Positions 23,927 to 32,266 of a stretch of 64,000 bases of DNA are shown here, piece after piece. The stretch lies in NCBI RefSeq assembly GCF_048984525.1, contig NZ_JBMGJC010000005.1, positions 186,001 to 250,000 on the forward strand, read 5' to 3'. Positions within the stretch are counted from its first letter, which is position 1. The number at the start of each line of letters is the position of its first letter. Under the pieces are notes generated by a model that had not been told where the DNA came from, did no database searches, and saw nothing but the letters and a program-made list of their open reading frames with translations. A program made the translations under genes and the position numbers. The DNA comes from Syntrophopropionicum propionicicum_A (lineage in GTDB: Bacteria > Bacillota > Desulfotomaculia > Desulfotomaculales > Pelotomaculaceae).

Positions 23927-24316
23927 TCAGTATTTTTTGCCGTAAACCTGGTCCGGGTCGAATTGTCTCTCCCCTACCACGGTGACGTTCCCGTCCCGCT
24001 CAACGCGGTAGTGAAAACAGGAATAAAACCCTTCGTGGCACGCCGCCCCGTTTTGTTCGACCTTAACCAGCAGGGTGTCCCGGTCACAGTCGTATAAAAC
24101 TTCCTTCACCTTCTGGACATTACCGGAGGTCTCACCTTTATGCCAGAAGGTTTTCCTGCTCCTGCTCCAAAACCAGGTTTCCCCGGTGACCAGGGTTTTT
24201 TCCAGCGCTTCCCTGTTCATATAAGCCATCATCAAAACCGCGCCGCCGTCACTGTCCTGGACGATGGCGGGAATAAGCCCGTCTTCGCTGTATTTCAACT
24301 TGCCCAAATCAAACAT
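23927..24316 (-). CDS. hisI: Phosphoribosyl-AMP cyclohydrolase
   Basis: The 129-residue zinc enzyme opens the purine ring of PR-AMP, step three of histidine synthesis. The motifs WSRSRKTFWHKGETSGN and CDRDTLLVKVEQNGAACH contain the metal-binding Cys and Asp residues. The start is the ATG at 24316 (MFDLGKLKYSEDGL), with GGAAAG upstream; the TTG seven codons before overlaps that site. A 378-base block of repeats separates it from hisF, unusual inside an operon. Confidence 0.94.
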   Translation of the reverse strand: MFDLGKLKYSEDGLIPAIVQDSDGGAVLMMAYMNREALEKTLVTGETWFWSRSRKTFWHKGETSGNVQKVKEVLYDCDRDTLLVKVEQNGAACHEGFYSCFHYRVERDGNVTVVGERQFDPDQVYGKKY

Positions 24317-24694
24317 TTCTTTATACTTTCCCTTCAATAAGTTTCAATAATACACAATTTCCTGAGCGTATCCAAGCCATTCCGATCGGGGACATACCTC
24401 AGCATAAGAGGAATACCTGAAACAGAGGTGTGTCCCCATTCCTCTGTCAGTGTAACAACCTAAACAATCAGTTCCGCCACATGGTGTCCCCATTCCTATG
24501 TCTGGTACCATGCAACGATAAATGTTACCAGAAAAGCGTGTCAGAAGAACCGTCCCCTTGACACCGATCGGGGACATACTTCTGACTCTAGAGAAAAACT
24601 TATTAGTGAAGTGTGTCCCCATTCCTCTGTCATAGTAACTCATTCACAAGCAGTATCAATAAAGAGGTGTCCCTGGAGCAACCCTTCGGGCTAG
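24317..24694. repeat. Array of GGGGACA palindromes inside the his operon
   Basis: Two full elements (24387-24437 with arms GGGGACATACCTC/GAGGTGTGTCCCC; 24569-24620 with arms GGGGACATACTTC/GAAGTGTGTCCCC) and a partial one (GTGTCCCCATTCCTATGTC, 24484-24502) lie in a row, with GTGTCA...TGACAC (24538-24563) between them enclosing GAAGAACCGTCCCC. The tail ATTCCTCTGTCA repeats after each. Short open frames across it are repeat translations, not genes. It interrupts hisF-hisI spacing without any visible promoter. Confidence 0.75.
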
Positions 24695-25453
24695 TTAAAT
24701 GCGCACCGGCAGACCTCGCGCTGACAGGTACTCTTTTGTCTCCCTGATCGAGTATTCGCCGAAATGATAGATCGACGCGGCCAGGGCCGCATCGGCTTCC
24801 CCCTCGGACAGCCCTTCAGCGATGTGCTCCAGGTTCCCAACGCCGCCCGAGGCGATAACAGGTATGTTTACCGACCTGGCTATTGTCCTGGTCAGGGCTA
24901 TGTCATAACCGTCTTTTGTGCCGTCCCTGTCCATGCTGGTAAGCAGGATCTCACCGGCGCCCAGGGACTCGACCCGCCTGGCCCACCCAACGGCGTCAAT
25001 GCCGGTAGGCGTGCGCCCGCCGTGTATATATACTTCCCAAAGTCCTGGCTCCCTCTGCCGGGCATCTATTGCCACCACTATGCACTGGCTGCCGAACCTG
25101 CCCGCCGCCTCAGCAACGAGTTCAGGGTTATTTACAGCGGCCGTGTTTATGGAAACTTTGTCCGCTCCGGCGCCAAGGGTCGCACGGATATCCTCGAGGC
25201 TGCGGATCCCGCCTCCGACAGTATAGGGTATAAACACTTCTCCCGCGGTGCGGTAAACCATGTCCAGGGTCGTTTGGCGTCTGTCGGAGGAAGCCGTTAT
25301 ATCCAGGAATACCAGCTCGTCGGCGCCCTCCCGGTCATAAAAGGCGGCTAACTCGACAGGATCGCCCGCGTCCCTGAGATCAACGAAGTTTGTGCCTTTA
25401 ACCACCCTCCCGCCGGTAACATCTAGGCAGGGGATGATCCTTTTCTGTAGCAT
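24695..25453 (-). CDS. hisF: Imidazole glycerol phosphate synthase, cyclase subunit
   Basis: The 252-residue TIM barrel makes imidazole glycerol phosphate and AICAR from PRFAR and ammonia supplied by HisH. The catalytic aspartates Asp11 (IIPCLDV) and Asp130 (VVAIDAR) are present, as are the phosphate loops GGGIRS and ASGGVGN. The start codon overlaps the hisA stop by one base (TGATG). Its AICAR product feeds PurH, encoded 6 kb away. Confidence 0.97.
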   Translation of the reverse strand: MLQKRIIPCLDVTGGRVVKGTNFVDLRDAGDPVELAAFYDREGADELVFLDITASSDRRQTTLDMVYRTAGEVFIPYTVGGGIRSLEDIRATLGAGADKVSINTAAVNNPELVAEAAGRFGSQCIVVAIDARQREPGLWEVYIHGGRTPTGIDAVGWARRVESLGAGEILLTSMDRDGTKDGYDIALTRTIARSVNIPVIASGGVGNLEHIAEGLSEGEADAALAASIYHFGEYSIRETKEYLSARGLPVRI

Positions 25454-26196
25454 CAGCCAACCTCCGCTTCTTCCCCCGCCGCTATGGCCAGGGCTTCGCT
25501 GATGGTTACTGTCCCGGCGTAAAGCGCCTTGCCCATGATTACGGAATCAACCCCGTAAGGTTCAAGTTTTTTTAGCGTCCTCAGGTCATCGGGAGTTGAA
25601 ACACCGCCTGAAGCTATGACCTTTAAACCGGTAGACCGGGCGAGTTCGCTGATAGCCTCAAAGTTCGGCCCCTGCAGAGTGCCGTCCCTCCTGATATCTG
25701 TAAAGACTACTCTGTTGATGCCGAGAGTTTTCATTTCACCGGCTAACTCAATAGTCTCTTTCTCTACTGTGACACCCCAGCCTTCAATGGCAACCCGCCC
25801 GTTGCGCCCGTCTATGCCCACCAGGACAGCGTCGCCGTACCTGGAGCAGGCTTCCGAAACCAGTTCAGGTTTTAAGATAGCCGACGTCCCCAGGATTACC
25901 CGCGCCGCGCCCAGTTCCAGGAGATGTTCCACGGAATGCATATTCCTAATGCCGCCGCCTATTTGTACCGGTATGGTCACCACAGAAAGGATTTCCTTAA
26001 TAACGTCTAGATTTTTGGGCGAGCCGGAAAAGGCGCCGTCCAGATCAACAACATGCAGCATCCGGGCTCCTTTTGTCTGCCAGAGGGCCGCCATCGCCAC
26101 CGGGTCGTCAGAATAGACGGTCTCCTGGTCAAGCCGCCCCTCCACCAGGCGAACGCATTTCCCTTCCCGCAGGTCAACGGCCGGGATAATTAACAT
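25453..26196 (-). CDS. hisA: ProFAR isomerase
   Basis: The 247-residue TIM-barrel enzyme opens the ribose ring of ProFAR to give PRFAR. Catalytic Asp8 (IIPAVDLREG) and Asp129 (LVGIDGR) are in place, with phosphate loops GGGIRN and ASGGVST. Its start overlaps the end of hisH by 7 bases and its stop overlaps hisF, so translation is coupled. Confidence 0.97.
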   Translation of the reverse strand: MLIIPAVDLREGKCVRLVEGRLDQETVYSDDPVAMAALWQTKGARMLHVVDLDGAFSGSPKNLDVIKEILSVVTIPVQIGGGIRNMHSVEHLLELGAARVILGTSAILKPELVSEACSRYGDAVLVGIDGRNGRVAIEGWGVTVEKETIELAGEMKTLGINRVVFTDIRRDGTLQGPNFEAISELARSTGLKVIASGGVSTPDDLRTLKKLEPYGVDSVIMGKALYAGTVTISEALAIAAGEEAEVG

Positions 26197-26801
26197 AAAT
26201 CAACCACTCTCCCGAAATTTTCTAATATCTTTAGGCCCAGGGCGCTGCTTTTTTCCGGGTGAAACTGGATTCCATAAACCTTCCCTTTGCCTACTATGGA
26301 TGCAAAACGCGTCCCGTATTCCGTCAGCGCCAGGATCAGCTCTTTGTCTGACGGGTCAACCGCGTATGAATGGACAAAATAAAAAGAAGAATAATCGGGG
26401 ATCCCTTCCAGCAGGGGGTCGGCCTTATTTATTTCAATCTGGTTCCAACCCATGTGGGGCACTTTAAGGCCTTCCGGCAGACGGCGCACCCGCCCCGGAA
26501 AAATGCCCAGGCCCTTGTTATAGCCCCATTCTTCGCTTGCTTCAAATAAAAGCTGCTGCCCCAGGCATATTCCCAGCAGCGGTTTCCCCGCATCAACAGC
26601 CCGGTGGATTGCTCCGACCATACCCGCGGCCCTCAGGTTTATCATCGCGTCGCCAAATGCTCCCACTCCGGGCAGCACCACTCCGTCCGCACCGTCCACC
26701 AGGGCAGGGTCCTCTACTACCGCCGCCTGAACGCCCACCTTTAAAAAACCCTTGTAGACGCTCCTGAGATTGCCCATCCCATAATCAATTATTGCGATCA
26801 T
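26190..26801 (-). CDS. hisH: Imidazole glycerol phosphate synthase, glutaminase subunit
   Basis: The 203-residue class I glutamine amidotransferase supplies ammonia to HisF. The triad is complete: Cys79 in GICLGQQLL, and His181 and Glu183 in IQFHPEKS. A purine-rich GGGCGGGGGG stretch precedes the ATG. It follows hisB by 34 bases. Confidence 0.97.
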   Translation of the reverse strand: MIAIIDYGMGNLRSVYKGFLKVGVQAAVVEDPALVDGADGVVLPGVGAFGDAMINLRAAGMVGAIHRAVDAGKPLLGICLGQQLLFEASEEWGYNKGLGIFPGRVRRLPEGLKVPHMGWNQIEINKADPLLEGIPDYSSFYFVHSYAVDPSDKELILALTEYGTRFASIVGKGKVYGIQFHPEKSSALGLKILENFGRVVDLC

Positions 26802-26835
26802 TTTTCCCCCCGCCCGGCATTGTATTCAACTTGCT

Positions 26836-27432
26836 TTACCCTTCCAGGGTCCCCTTGGTGGAAGGAATGCTTTCGCCGCCGTCTCTGGCAACGGCCATTT
26901 TCAGCGAGCGGGCCAGTGCTTTAAAGATGGCTTCAATGATGTGGTGGGTATTTTTGCCGTACAAAAGGCGGATATGCAGGTTGAATTCCCCGTTAATCGC
27001 CAGGGCTCTCATAAATTCCTCAACCAGCTCAGTGTCAAAGTCCCCGATCCTTGTCGCCGGCATAGGCGCGTCAAAAACCAGGTGGCCCCTTCCGCTTAAA
27101 TCAACCGCGGCCATAACCAGGGCGTCGTCCATTGGAATTATCGCGTGCCCGTACCTGTTTATTCCCGTTTTATCTCCAAGCGCGTTTTTTATAGCCTGGC
27201 CAAGGCATAAACCGGCGTCTTCGGCAGTGTGGTGGCCGTCCACGGCCAGGTCCCCGCGGCCCGTTAACTCCATGTCAAACGATCCGTGTTTGGTAAAAAG
27301 CTGCAGCATGTGGTCAAAAAACGGCGCACCGGTGGTTACCCAGTAAACACCGTCCCCATCAAGGTTTAACGAGCAGTTAATTTCTGTTTCTGTTGTCTTT
27401 CTCGTAACATAGGTCGCGCGTGATTCTGACAT
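26836..27432 (-). CDS. hisB: Imidazoleglycerol-phosphate dehydratase
   Basis: The 198-residue Mn-dependent enzyme dehydrates IGP to imidazole acetol phosphate. The two His-rich metal motifs of the family are visible as FFDHMLQLFTKH/VDGHHTAEDAG and the related pair later with NTHHIIEAIFKA. It is monofunctional, without the phosphatase domain of enterobacterial HisB. It lies between hisC (83 bases upstream) and hisH. Confidence 0.96.
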   Translation of the reverse strand: MSESRATYVTRKTTETEINCSLNLDGDGVYWVTTGAPFFDHMLQLFTKHGSFDMELTGRGDLAVDGHHTAEDAGLCLGQAIKNALGDKTGINRYGHAIIPMDDALVMAAVDLSGRGHLVFDAPMPATRIGDFDTELVEEFMRALAINGEFNLHIRLLYGKNTHHIIEAIFKALARSLKMAVARDGGESIPSTKGTLEG

Positions 27433-27515
27433 GTTTCACTCACCTCAAATATATTATTTTATTAAAAAGGGCTCTTCGCCACAATTTAATCTTATTAAAC
27501 TCTACTGTTGACAGG

Positions 27516-28592
27516 CTAACTGCTCAAAATTATCCCTTTAAGTTTTTCAATAAAAATCTCGTTTTCCTCAGCTGTCCCCACGGAAACCCGCAGGCACCCG
27601 GGAAGAAGAGGACCTTCCACATTCCTGATCAGCACACCCCGTTCGAGCAAACCATTATATATACGAGCCGCCGGCAGCGCCGTCCGGAACATGATAAAGT
27701 TTGCCTGGGTCGGGTATGGCTTTACGCCTGGAATTTGTGACAGCTCCCAGTAGAGCTTTTCTCTTTCCTGCAAGATCTTTTTTATTCTCTCCAAGAAATG
27801 AGGCCGGTTCCGCATCACCAGAGAGGCTGCAGCCTGGGAAAAAACATTCAGATTGTACGGCTGCTTGACTTTAAGCAGTTCGTTTATCACCGGGGTGTTC
27901 GCAAGCAGATACCCCACCCTCAGGCCGGCCATGCCGAAGGCCTTGGAAAAGGTCCGCAGGATTACCAGGTTGGCGTAACTGTCCAGCAAGGGAACACAGG
28001 ATTCACCGCCAAACTCGTTGTAAGCCTCGTCCACCACGACAATCGCGTTTGCTTTTTTAAGGATCTTTTCTATTTCCCCTGGCTCAGAAGCGTTACCCGT
28101 GGGGCTGTTCGGAGATGTTATTACTATAATTTTTACATCCGGCTTTGAGGTGGCGCTGATTAACCCGTCCGCATCTATCCTGAAATCATCTAAACGCTGC
28201 ACTTCGTGCATAGCACTTGATGCTATCCGGCCATGCACCCCGTACATGGAAAAAGTCGGGGTTGCGACTGCAAACTTCGCCCCCGTGCCAAAGCTCAGCA
28301 TCAGGTTCAGGATAAGCTCGTCAGAGCCGTTTCCCACCATTATGTTTTCCGGCCTTACCGATATGTAATCACTCAGGCTTTTACGCAGCTCAACCGCCGC
28401 CGCGTCAGGATAGCGGCTCAAATCACCCGAGCCTACTTCCCTGAAGATCTGGACCAGTACTTCCGGAGGAAACCCATACGGGTTCTCGTTGGCGTCAAGC
28501 TTTATTACGTCCGGATAGTATGGCGCGTCATACGGGACCATACCCTGCAAGTCTTCCCGCGCCAGCGCCGTTAAACTGAATGCTGTATTCAT
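27516..28592 (-). CDS. hisC: Histidinol-phosphate aminotransferase
   Basis: The 358-residue PLP enzyme belongs to fold type I aminotransferases. The N-terminal LDANENPYGFPP contacts substrate and cofactor, GNGSDELILNL is the Gly-rich loop, VVDEAYNEFGG carries the pyridine-binding Asp, and the PLP Lys is in SKAFGMAGLRVGY. The ATG at 28592 gives normal HisC length; the frame runs 36 codons further upstream without similarity. It is the first biosynthetic gene behind hisR; hisG and hisD are missing from this locus. Confidence 0.95.
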   Translation of the reverse strand: MNTAFSLTALAREDLQGMVPYDAPYYPDVIKLDANENPYGFPPEVLVQIFREVGSGDLSRYPDAAAVELRKSLSDYISVRPENIMVGNGSDELILNLMLSFGTGAKFAVATPTFSMYGVHGRIASSAMHEVQRLDDFRIDADGLISATSKPDVKIIVITSPNSPTGNASEPGEIEKILKKANAIVVVDEAYNEFGGESCVPLLDSYANLVILRTFSKAFGMAGLRVGYLLANTPVINELLKVKQPYNLNVFSQAAASLVMRNRPHFLERIKKILQEREKLYWELSQIPGVKPYPTQANFIMFRTALPAARIYNGLLERGVLIRNVEGPLLPGCLRVSVGTAEENEIFIEKLKGIILSS

Positions 28593-28653
28593 TCTATGGA
28601 CATCCCCCTTTGTCCTTTCTTTTTCTACATTTTTCTTGTCAAGCAGGTTCCAG

Positions 28654-28944
28654 CTATTTCTGCAGCCGTTCAAAAACCAGCTTATAGCCGTCCGCGCCAT
28701 AGTTCAGCGCCCTCTTCACCCGGCTGATGGTTGCCGTGCTGGCCCCGGTCCGGCTTGATATTTCACCGTAAGTCCGGTTCTCCTGGATCATCTTCGCCAC
28801 CTCCAGGCGCTGGGCCAGGGATTTTAATTCGGCCACGGTGCAGATATCCTCAAAAAAACGGTAGCACTCGTCCAGGTCTTCCAACAGCAGTATGGCTTCA
28901 AAAAGCCGATCCAGAAGATCGTCCTTGAGCTTTCCAGTATACAT
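28654..28944 (-). CDS. hisR: TrpR-family repressor of the YerC/HisR type
   Basis: The 96-residue all-helical DNA-binding protein matches the YerC group of TrpR-like regulators. AELKSLAQRLEVAKMI and TYGEISSRTGASTATISRVKRAL form the helix-turn-helix. Comparative genomics of Firmicutes has linked this group (named HisR) to histidine genes, and here it heads the his operon, 61 bases before hisC. The ATG at 28944 has GGAGGG 6 bases upstream; the longer frame has no ribosome binding site. It likely represses its own operon with histidine as co-repressor, which is inference. Confidence 0.8.
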   Translation of the reverse strand: MYTGKLKDDLLDRLFEAILLLEDLDECYRFFEDICTVAELKSLAQRLEVAKMIQENRTYGEISSRTGASTATISRVKRALNYGADGYKLVFERLQK

Positions 28945-28959
28945 CGCCAACCCTCCGAC

Positions 28960-28999
28960 CTTTAGCATACTACCACGTTAATATTTTAACACGCTAAAG
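28960..28999 (-). promoter_or_regulatory. Candidate operator of hisR-his operon
   Basis: Nested dyads lie 17-55 bases before the hisR start: TTTAGC (28961-28966) with GCTAAA (28993-28998), and GTTAA (28976-28980 region) with TTAAC (about 28985-28989). An autoregulatory site of the TrpR-like repressor would be expected here, but no binding motif was compared. Confidence 0.35.
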
Positions 29000-29033
29000 C
29001 GTTATGGGCAAGAAATAATGAGACGTGCTTTCA

Positions 29034-29068
29034 TTCTCACGTCTCACATCTCATTTCTCACGTCTCAA
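29034..29068. repeat. Heptamer array followed by a GGGGACA-tail fragment
   Basis: The plus strand reads TCTCACG TCTCACA TCTCATT TCTCACG TCTCA, five 7-base units, then GTGTGTCCCCATTCCGCTGTC (29073-29093), the right end of a GGGGACA element. An inverted copy, AATGAGACGTG, lies at 29017-29027. The whole 28945-29243 gap upstream of hisR consists of such pieces plus the hisR promoter region. Confidence 0.7.
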
Positions 29069-29162
29069 ACGGTGTGTCCCCATTCCGCTGTCATTGTATG
29101 ATTTGTTTAGCCGACATATGTAAGAACCATCCCCTGTCACCTTACAGAGGGGCGTTTTCATT

Positions 29163-29176
29163 GCGGCTGAAGCCGC
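29163..29176. repeat. GCGGC/GCCGC palindrome
   Basis: GCGGCTGAAGCCGC, a 14-base palindrome behind purD. Similar units: 30551-30568 between purH and purD, and 32209-32222 between purN and purH. Confidence 0.6.
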
Positions 29177-29243
29177 ACCTGAGATTCACGTCTTATCTCT
29201 CAGGTCCCCCAAGGGAGACAAAAAGACCGTCCCTGCCTCTAAA

Positions 29244-30515
29244 CTATTGCAGCCTTTCAACGGCCCGGTAGCCGATGTCCTTACGGTACTGCATCCCTTC
29301 GAAACTGATCTTTTCAATGGCGTTGTAGGCGGAATTAATGGCGGAAAGGATGTCCGGACCTGCCGCGGTAACTCCAAGGACCCTGCCGCCCGCTGTGACT
29401 ACGTCGCCTTGTTTTTCTGCCGTCCCGGCGTGAAAAACCATGACGTCTTCCGGCACCTGGTCAAGCCCTTTGATCACTTTTCCCTTTTCATACGAGCCAG
29501 GGTACCCGCCGGAAGCCAGGACCACGCAAACAGATGTTTGTTTTTTCCACTTGATGTCGATCGAGTCCAGGCGTTTTTCAAGAATAGCGTCGATAATCTC
29601 GACAAGGTCGGTCTCCAGGAGTGAAAGCACCGGCTGTGTCTCGGGGTCGCCGAAACGGGCGTTGAACTCCAGCACTTTTGGCCCCTGGGCGGTGATCATC
29701 AAACCGGCGTATATGACCCCTCGGTAGGTGCGGCCCTCGGCATCCAGGGCTCGTATCATCGGCACAACGATTTCATCCATTACCTGCCTGTGCACCGTCG
29801 GAGTATAGACCGGAGCCGGAGCATAAGCCCCCATGCCGCCTGTGTTGGGACCCTGGTCGTTGTCAAAAACACGCTTGTGGTCCTGTGATGAAACCATGGG
29901 AACAACGTTTACGCCGTCCGTGAAGGCCAGGATGCTGACCTCCTCCCCGACAAGGCACTCCTCAACTACAACCAGCTTACCGGCCTCTCCGAAGTCCCAG
30001 TCAACCATGATCGAGCGTACCGCGTCAAGTGCTGTCTCTTTATCCATGGCCACAATTACGCCCTTGCCGGCGGCCAGGCCGTCCGCCTTGACTACGCAGG
30101 GAGCGCCGGTCTGATTTATATAAACGACGGCTTCTTCAGGCCTGGTAAAAACCGCGTACTTTGCCGTGGGTATGCTGTATTTGGCCATAATGTCCTTGGC
30201 CACAACCTTGCTGCCTTCGATCTCAGCTGCAGCCCGGGAAGGGCCGAATATTTTCAGGCCGGCTTCCTGGAAGCGGTCTGTTATTCCAGCGCACAGCGGG
30301 GCCTCCGGACCGACCAGTGTAAGGTCGATGCCCTTTTCTTTGGCGAAGGCCAGCAACCCGGTGATGTCTTCCGCGCCGATATTAACGCAGGTGGCCAGAG
30401 CGGCGATGCCCGCGTTGCCAGGGGCGCAGAATACTTCTTTGACGCGGGGGCTTTGTTTCAGCTTCCAGACCAGCGCGTGCTCGCGCCCGCCGCCGCCTAC
30501 CACAAGAACTTTCAT
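29244..30515 (-). CDS. purD: Phosphoribosylamine-glycine ligase
   Basis: The 423-residue ATP-grasp enzyme makes GAR from phosphoribosylamine, glycine and ATP. GGGGREHALVWKL begins the protein, GPEAPLCAGI follows, and the ATP-grasp segment includes KADGLAAGKGV. The start is the ATG at 30515, since AGAGG stands 8 bases upstream; the in-frame GTG three codons earlier overlaps it. Last gene of the purEBCFMNHD operon, 70 bases behind purH. Confidence 0.96.
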   Translation of the reverse strand: MKVLVVGGGGREHALVWKLKQSPRVKEVFCAPGNAGIAALATCVNIGAEDITGLLAFAKEKGIDLTLVGPEAPLCAGITDRFQEAGLKIFGPSRAAAEIEGSKVVAKDIMAKYSIPTAKYAVFTRPEEAVVYINQTGAPCVVKADGLAAGKGVIVAMDKETALDAVRSIMVDWDFGEAGKLVVVEECLVGEEVSILAFTDGVNVVPMVSSQDHKRVFDNDQGPNTGGMGAYAPAPVYTPTVHRQVMDEIVVPMIRALDAEGRTYRGVIYAGLMITAQGPKVLEFNARFGDPETQPVLSLLETDLVEIIDAILEKRLDSIDIKWKKQTSVCVVLASGGYPGSYEKGKVIKGLDQVPEDVMVFHAGTAEKQGDVVTAGGRVLGVTAAGPDILSAINSAYNAIEKISFEGMQYRKDIGYRAVERLQ

Positions 30516-30550
30516 AGAGCTCACCTCTCTGTTATATGCTAATTTTCAAT

Positions 30551-30568
30551 GTGCGGCTAATGCCGCAC
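30551..30568. repeat. GCGGC/GCCGC palindrome between purH and purD
   Basis: GTGCGGCTAATGCCGCAC, an 18-base near-perfect palindrome filling most of the 70-base purH-purD gap. Same family as 29163-29176 and 32209-32222. Confidence 0.65.
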
Positions 30569-30585
30569 CTACAGACGCCTTACAT

Positions 30586-32124
30586 TTAATGTTTAAAATG
30601 CCTCATTCCGGTAAACACCATGGCGATCCCGTTTTCATCAGCAGCCTTGATGGACTCTTCGTCCCGGATCGAGCCGCCCGGCTGGATTATGGCTGTTACC
30701 CCCGCTTTAGCCACCTGGAGCACAGTGTCGTTAAACGGGAAATAGGCGTCCGAGCCCATAACCGCGCCGCGGGCTTTGTCCCCGGCCTGCTCGGCGGCGA
30801 TGCGGGCTGAACCCACCCGGTTCATCTGGCCGGCGCCGACACCCACCAGGCTGCGCTGCCGGGTAATGACGATGGCGTTTGACTTTACATGCTTGACAAC
30901 AGTCATGGCAAACAGGAGCTCGTCCATTTCCTCCTTTGTCGGCTGCCGCTTTGTTACCACCTTTAATTCGGGCAGCCGCAGGACCTCCCGGTCAGCCTCC
31001 TGTACCAGCAGGCCGCCGTTTACCTTCCTTACCTCCAGGCGGTCGTTGGTCTGGCCGGTCAGTTCCCCGGTCACCAGCAGCCTTAAGTTAGCCTTTGCTT
31101 TCAGTATTTTCAAAGCATCTTCTGCATAACCCGGCGCTATGACAGCCTCCAGGAAGATCTTGGCCATTTCCGCCGCGGTTTCAGCGTCTACCACACAGTT
31201 GTACGCGGCAATGCCGCCATACGCCGATACCGGGTCAGCCTCCAGGGCTTTCCTGTATGCGCCGGCCGGACCGCCCGCGCAGGCGCACCCGCAGGGGTTG
31301 TTATGCTTGACTATTACAGCCGCCGGCTCGGTGAACTCGCGCACCAGTTCAAAAGCGGAGTTTAAGTCCAGAATATTGTTATAGGAAAGCTCTTTTCCTG
31401 AGAGCTGCATGGCGTTGCCCACGCAAGGGCCGGTTATTGAGGGATCCCGGTAAAAGGCCGCCTGCTGGTGGGGATTTTCCCCGTAGCGGAGCACCTGCGC
31501 TCTTTTAACCGATATTTCCATGGTGGGAGGGAACAGCTCTTTTTTGTTAATACCTGAAAGGTACGCTGTAATCGCGGCGTCATAGGAGGCGGTATGAGAG
31601 AAAGCTTCCCGGGCCAGGTCCATCCTCAGTTCAATGTCCGCGCTGCCGCCGCGTATGGCTTCCAGGACCTCCGTGTAACGTTCCGGATTTACGACAATGA
31701 GCACGTTTTCGTAGTTTTTGGCCGCCGAGCGGACCATGGTCGGGCCGCCGATATCTATGTTCTCTATCGCGTCGGCCAGTGTCACGTCCGGTTTGGCTAT
31801 CGTCTCCCGGAAAGGATAAAGGTTGACCGCCACCAGGTCGATCGGAGTGATATTATGCTCTTTTAGCTGGCCCAGGTGCTCTTCGTTCCGCAGAGCCAGG
31901 ATGCCCCCGTGAACATTGGGATGCAGTGTTTTTACCCGCCCGCCCAATATTTCGGGGAAACCAGTGACATCGGATATGTATGTAACGGGCACTCCGGCCC
32001 CGCGCAGGGTCTTCGCCGTACCGCCGGTGGATACTATTTCCACTCCCAGTTCCGCCAGGCCCCGGGCAAATTCAACAACGCCTGTCTTGTTAGAAACGCT
32101 GATCATGGCACGCTTAATTTGCAT
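30586..32124 (-). CDS. purH: AICAR transformylase / IMP cyclohydrolase
   Basis: The 512-residue bifunctional enzyme completes IMP synthesis. The N-terminal IMP cyclohydrolase domain (about 1-195) begins with SVSNKTGVVEFARGL and contains GGRVKTLHPNVHGG. The C-terminal transformylase has the Lys-His motif VKHNNPCG and DAYFPFNDTV near the end. GGAGG lies 8 bases before the ATG at 32124, which therefore is preferred over the ATG two codons earlier. It also recycles AICAR made by HisF. Confidence 0.97.
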   Translation of the reverse strand: MQIKRAMISVSNKTGVVEFARGLAELGVEIVSTGGTAKTLRGAGVPVTYISDVTGFPEILGGRVKTLHPNVHGGILALRNEEHLGQLKEHNITPIDLVAVNLYPFRETIAKPDVTLADAIENIDIGGPTMVRSAAKNYENVLIVVNPERYTEVLEAIRGGSADIELRMDLAREAFSHTASYDAAITAYLSGINKKELFPPTMEISVKRAQVLRYGENPHQQAAFYRDPSITGPCVGNAMQLSGKELSYNNILDLNSAFELVREFTEPAAVIVKHNNPCGCACAGGPAGAYRKALEADPVSAYGGIAAYNCVVDAETAAEMAKIFLEAVIAPGYAEDALKILKAKANLRLLVTGELTGQTNDRLEVRKVNGGLLVQEADREVLRLPELKVVTKRQPTKEEMDELLFAMTVVKHVKSNAIVITRQRSLVGVGAGQMNRVGSARIAAEQAGDKARGAVMGSDAYFPFNDTVLQVAKAGVTAIIQPGGSIRDEESIKAADENGIAMVFTGMRHFKH

Positions 32125-32208
32125 AAACATTACCTCCGTATTTTTTTACTGGATATTTTTTTGACACATTTCCCATCATTGCAGGCCGGCTTTAGCCGCC
32201 AAAGATCT

Positions 32209-32266
32209 GCGGCTCAAGCCGCATCTACACCTCTCACGTCTCAAGTCTCATTTCTCACGTCTCAAG
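32209..32266 (-). repeat. Palindrome plus heptamer array running into purN
   Basis: GCGGCTCAAGCCGC (32209-32222) is followed by the array TCTCACG TCTCAAG TCTCATT TCTCACG TCTCAA (32232-32266, plus strand). The array crosses the purN stop codon at 32248-32250, so the last codons of purN (Leu-Arg-Arg-Glu-Lys-stop) are written in repeat units TTGAGACG TGAGAAA TGA. Confidence 0.7.

Noticed and set aside
24344..24643. Open frame of 99 codons on the minus strand between hisF and hisI
   Set aside because: Its repeated Met-Gly-Thr and Asp-Arg-Gly segments are translations of the GGGGACA palindromes; no ribosome binding site and no plausible protein.
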